Positions 14,141 to 16,845 of a stretch of DNA of 16,845 nt are shown piece after piece. This DNA comes from Clostridiales bacterium (GTDB taxonomy: Bacteria; Bacillota; Clostridia; Christensenellales; UBA1242). The translations under genes and the position numbers were made by a program. The notes below the pieces were generated by a model that was not told the DNA's origin, made no database searches, and saw only the letters and a list, made by a program, of their open reading frames with translations. Within the stretch, counting starts at the first letter, position 1; every line of letters begins with the position of its first letter. The DNA lies in contig DMLH01000001.1 of NCBI GenBank assembly GCA_003453435.1, positions 1 through 16,845 of the forward strand, written 5' to 3'.

Positions 14141-15533
14141 ATGAATAATGAAAGAAAAACCTGCATAGGGGGGGGGGTATAAGCTTTTAGTTGTAAGCAT
14201 AGCAATGCTCCTTTTTGCTGGAATGTTTTTGATATTTAACAGCGCCACCATCCGCAGACAATCGCCTGCATCTGACGGCACTGTTTTTGCAGGTTTGATT
14301 GAAGACGTAAGTGCTGGGCAAACAGTGGTTGATAAACTTGTTTATGAAGCAGATGGGGCTAATGCAAAAGTTGTTGGGTATAGAAATGGTATATCGGGAA
14401 CTTTAAAAATTCCTAGCACTGTCACTTTAACGGGTGAGCAATCTGCAAGAAGTGTTGTAAAAATTGGTGAGAGTGCCTTTTATGGCTGTTCTGGTTTGCA
14501 AGTTGTTATAATACCGGATAGTGTCACTGTAATAGATTCGATGGCATTTTATGAATGTCAAAGTTTAACGACCGTTTATATGTTAGGCCAGAATGTAGCT
14601 CTAAATGGGTATAGTGATGATATGTATCCTTTCTTTTGTAACGCTGACGATGAGTACTGGAATAGTGGTGATTTAGTTAATGGAGGGTATTTGATTTACG
14701 TTACCAGCGCTGGTTACAGCAATTATACCAGTCAAAATGCGAGCGATATGTGGCAGGAATACAATAGCAAAAATGTTATCAAACAAATTGATCCAAGTGG
14801 TTTGCTTGTTCAACGTGTAGATGACACCGGCGCATTTGGTCCTTTTGAAGAGTATTGTAGGATTGTAGGCTATGCAGGTTCAACAACCAGTTTAACCATT
14901 CCTTCAACAATAACGCTGGATGGTACACCTTGTGAGGTTTTAGAAATAGGCAGAGAAGCATTTAAAGGAGTTAGTTTGAATAGTGTAACGATACCTGGTT
15001 GTGTTCAAACGATAAACGGGGGCGCTTTTGATGGCTGTGGTCTCACATCAGTAACTTTAAATGAAGGACTGATTGGCGTGGGTGGTAGTGCCTTCAAGGG
15101 GAATAATTTTACCACTATAACAATTCCATCTACAGTTAGCGCTATTGGAAACTGGGCTTTTGTGGGTTGTAATTCTTTGACAAGTGTTTATTTTAAAGGA
15201 GGTGTTGATCTTTTAGATTACGGAGAATTTGCCGATGATCCTGGTTTTTTCAAAGTCAATGAATATGATGGCGAATTTAGATCAGGAGTAAGCTCAAGCA
15301 CTGTTGGCATATACGTTCCTGAAGATTATTTAAGTGACTATATTTCAGTGGCAGAAGGTTATGACGGACGTAGTTGGGGCTTGTATACTGATTTGCTTAA
15401 AGGATATGATCCTAGTTCAAATTCTGGTGAAAACACTGGTGTTGTTGCCGATATAGTTTTGCCTAGTTTTATGGTTATAGTTTTGATTGGTGCAATTGTT
15501 ATTGTTGCAAAAAGAAGAAAAATAGCTTACTAA
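14141..15533 (+). CDS. BspA-like leucine-rich-repeat surface protein, out of frame at a ten-G tract
   Basis: A surface protein with BspA-type (LRR_5) repeats. The start at 14141 has AAAAAGGAG six bases upstream. As read, it hits a run of ten G (14168-14177) and stops after 13 codons at 14180-14182. With nine G the frame continues into the long open frame for a total of 463 residues, beginning MNNERKTCIGGGYKLLVV and giving an N-terminal membrane segment. The body (numbered from the in-frame ATG at 14205) has repeats of the form IG..AF.GC..L..V.IP.SV at about 86-127 and 247-330, then VPEDYLSDY, a serine/asparagine-rich spacer and a C-terminal helix (about 416-435) followed by KRRK. BspA-like proteins mediate adhesion and host or matrix contact. 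The gene is richer in G and C than the core genes. ATG 14205 lacks a ribosome binding site. Confidence 0.8.
14168..14177 (+). repeat. Poly-G tract (10 G), candidate slippage switch
   Basis: A pure G homopolymer ten bases long, nine codons into the LRR gene, in an AT-rich genome. Nine or twelve G would keep the gene in frame; ten, as here, does not. Confidence 0.85.
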
Positions 15534-15544
15534 TATATAAATTA

Positions 15545-15580
15545 AACAGCAACCAATTTGTGTTGCTGTTATTTATTTAA
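15545..15580 (+). terminator. Terminator of the LRR protein gene
   Basis: A perfect 9-bp stem (15545-15553 with 15562-15570) and an 8-base loop, followed by an A/T-rich tail with T runs. It starts 12 bases after the stop. No promoter is visible between it and the protease gene at 15606, so that gene may depend on read-through. Confidence 0.75.
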
Positions 15581-15605
15581 AGCAGATTACGTTAAAGGAA
15601 TTGAT

Positions 15606-16845
15606 ATGAAATTTAAAAAAAGAATAGTGTTTGCTGTCATTTTTTCAATATTTCTTTGTTTGTGTGGGGCAAACATTATTTTTTGTGCTAACGGAAAGGC
15701 ATTGCAAAGTGTTTTTGCAGATGAAACTTTGCCAACCGCCTATTGCATAAGGGATGAATACATTTTGCCAACGCAAAATCAATCAGCCCAAAATTTGTGT
15801 TGGGATTTTACTTTAAGCACATCTTTGTCAAACGCGATAATGAAGCACACAAACCAATATTTAGATGTATCTGAGGCATACATTTCAAATGTAAGGTCTA
15901 TTGCAATTCCAGATACTACTTGTCCTGGTGGTCCAGGGTCATTTCCACAATACAACAACAGATGCAGAGATTATGGCGTTGTGCTTGAGCAAGATTTTAA
16001 CTATGAAACAAGTTTTTGGATGACAAAAGAAAACAATACTGATTTTTATAATTTTTACAAAAATTATGCTGATTTGGAACTTATTAAAAATTATGAAAGA
16101 GTTGGATTTAATACATATAGGGAATTGCAACCTTATGAAAGATATCCAGTTATTAGCGCAATTAAAAGCCACATTTATAATTATGGTTCTGTTATGGCTG
16201 ACTGCAAGTGGCAAACTGCAAGCACAACATTGGTTAAAAATGGCGTAAACAAGGTAGTTTACTATAAAAAACCAGTTTCAACAACTAATAGCATACATAG
16301 TATATCTATAATTGGTTGGGATGATGAGATATCTGTAGTTTTTAACAATAAAACCTATACAGGTGCTTGGATAATTTTAAATAGTTATGGTAGCACCAGC
16401 GGAATAGACGGTGTATTTTATTTAATGTATGATGATGAAGATGTTTATGCCTTTATGGCCTATAAATACACAGAAAACCCAGATTGTAATTTTGAAATTA
16501 CATCAGTAAACTCAAACGCAGTTTGCAATGTAAATTTTAAAGGAAAATATTATGGCAATTTGGAGGCTGAAACAGCACAAACAAAACAAAAAAATATATT
16601 TTACAACACAAATAATGTTGCACTTAATTACGATTATAAAGCAAATAACGGCTACAGCATAAAACAAATTGATGTTTATAATTTGGGTGTTGATATCACT
16701 GACAAGTTTAACATAAGTTATAACAATAATAGTTTTAGTATTTTGTCATCAAATTGTGATATTGGGGCATACAAGGTTAAAATTACGTTAACTAATGGAG
16801 AAGAAGAAATTTTTTCCAATACAGCATTTTATGTTTGTGATGGAA
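15606..16845 (+). CDS. Secreted papain-like (C1 family) cysteine protease, 3' end outside the window
   Basis: An open frame of 413 codons that runs off the right edge. A signal peptide is clear: MKFKKR, a hydrophobic core to about residue 27, and a likely cleavage after VFA near residue 38. The C1 peptidase signature follows: Gln59 six residues before Cys65 in NQSAQNLCW (the papain spacing), His231 in SIHSISIIGWDD, and Asn259 in AWIILNSYGS, followed by GVFYLMYDD. All members of the catalytic set are present, so it should be active outside the cell. From about residue 295 the sequence changes to a beta-rich region resembling an Ig-like or other binding domain, cut by the window edge. AAAGGA lies about six bases before the ATG. 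It follows the LRR surface protein, which suggests a shared surface role. Confidence 0.85.
   Translation, partial: MKFKKRIVFAVIFSIFLCLCGANIIFCANGKALQSVFADETLPTAYCIRDEYILPTQNQSAQNLCWDFTLSTSLSNAIMKHTNQYLDVSEAYISNVRSIAIPDTTCPGGPGSFPQYNNRCRDYGVVLEQDFNYETSFWMTKENNTDFYNFYKNYADLELIKNYERVGFNTYRELQPYERYPVISAIKSHIYNYGSVMADCKWQTASTTLVKNGVNKVVYYKKPVSTTNSIHSISIIGWDDEISVVFNNKTYTGAWIILNSYGSTSGIDGVFYLMYDDEDVYAFMAYKYTENPDCNFEITSVNSNAVCNVNFKGKYYGNLEAETAQTKQKNIFYNTNNVALNYDYKANNGYSIKQIDVYNLGVDITDKFNISYNNNSFSILSSNCDIGAYKVKITLTNGEEEIFSNTAFYVCDG

Noticed and set aside
13886..14281. A 131-codon open frame on the minus strand
   Set aside because: It runs through the repeat cluster, the LRR ribosome binding site and the G tract, has no ribosome binding site and shows no family pattern.
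14205..15533. Start of the LRR gene at the ATG at 14205
   Set aside because: It has no ribosome binding site and would cut the membrane segment in half. The site at 14141 explains both once one G is removed.

Overview
The window comes from a low-GC bacterium of the Firmicutes/Clostridia type. Signs are AT-rich codons, strong purine-rich ribosome binding sites, sigma-A promoters that often carry an extended -10, a TTG start after GGAGGT, a UVR-containing ClpC-type ATPase, and BspA-like leucine-rich-repeat and papain-like secreted proteins of the kind common in gut and animal-associated Clostridia. I cannot name the species from the sequence alone.

Positions 1-12500 hold core chromosomal genes. 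They are the 3' end of DNA polymerase I, a membrane-anchored lytic transglycosylase, a minus-strand pair (stand-alone CYTH/triphosphate-tunnel protein, then a uridine-kinase-like P-loop protein fused to a CYTH domain), a divergent LysR regulator, lysyl-tRNA synthetase, an MtaD-type amidohydrolase followed 16 bp later by a ClpC-type AAA+ unfoldase, a membrane-anchored protein of unknown function, RsmE, and RsmF on the opposite strand. Most units end in clear stem-loop terminators. The LysR and CYTH genes face each other across 78 bp that holds two overlapping promoters and a dyad fitting the T-N11-A LysR-box form, so the regulator probably controls both directions.

Positions 12558-13017 hold a tRNA-Arg(CCU) neighbourhood: one intact gene with encoded CCA, and upstream of it two decaying relatives. 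The first stops just after the anticodon loop and the second is degenerate along its whole length. The only good promoter lies before the broken first copy.

Positions 13094-16845 look like accessory surface-function DNA. They hold a two-helix membrane protein of unknown function, a 400 bp gene-free stretch with nested hairpins and a REP/MITE-like set of TGTCATCC...GGATCTC repeats, a membrane-anchored BspA-like LRR protein, and the start of a secreted papain-like cysteine protease that runs off the window. The LRR gene is the most striking item. Just after its well-formed start site lies a run of ten G, and in this read it puts the protein out of frame. One G fewer restores a continuous protein with an N-terminal membrane anchor. 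This looks like a slipped-strand phase-variation switch, or else a homopolymer error.
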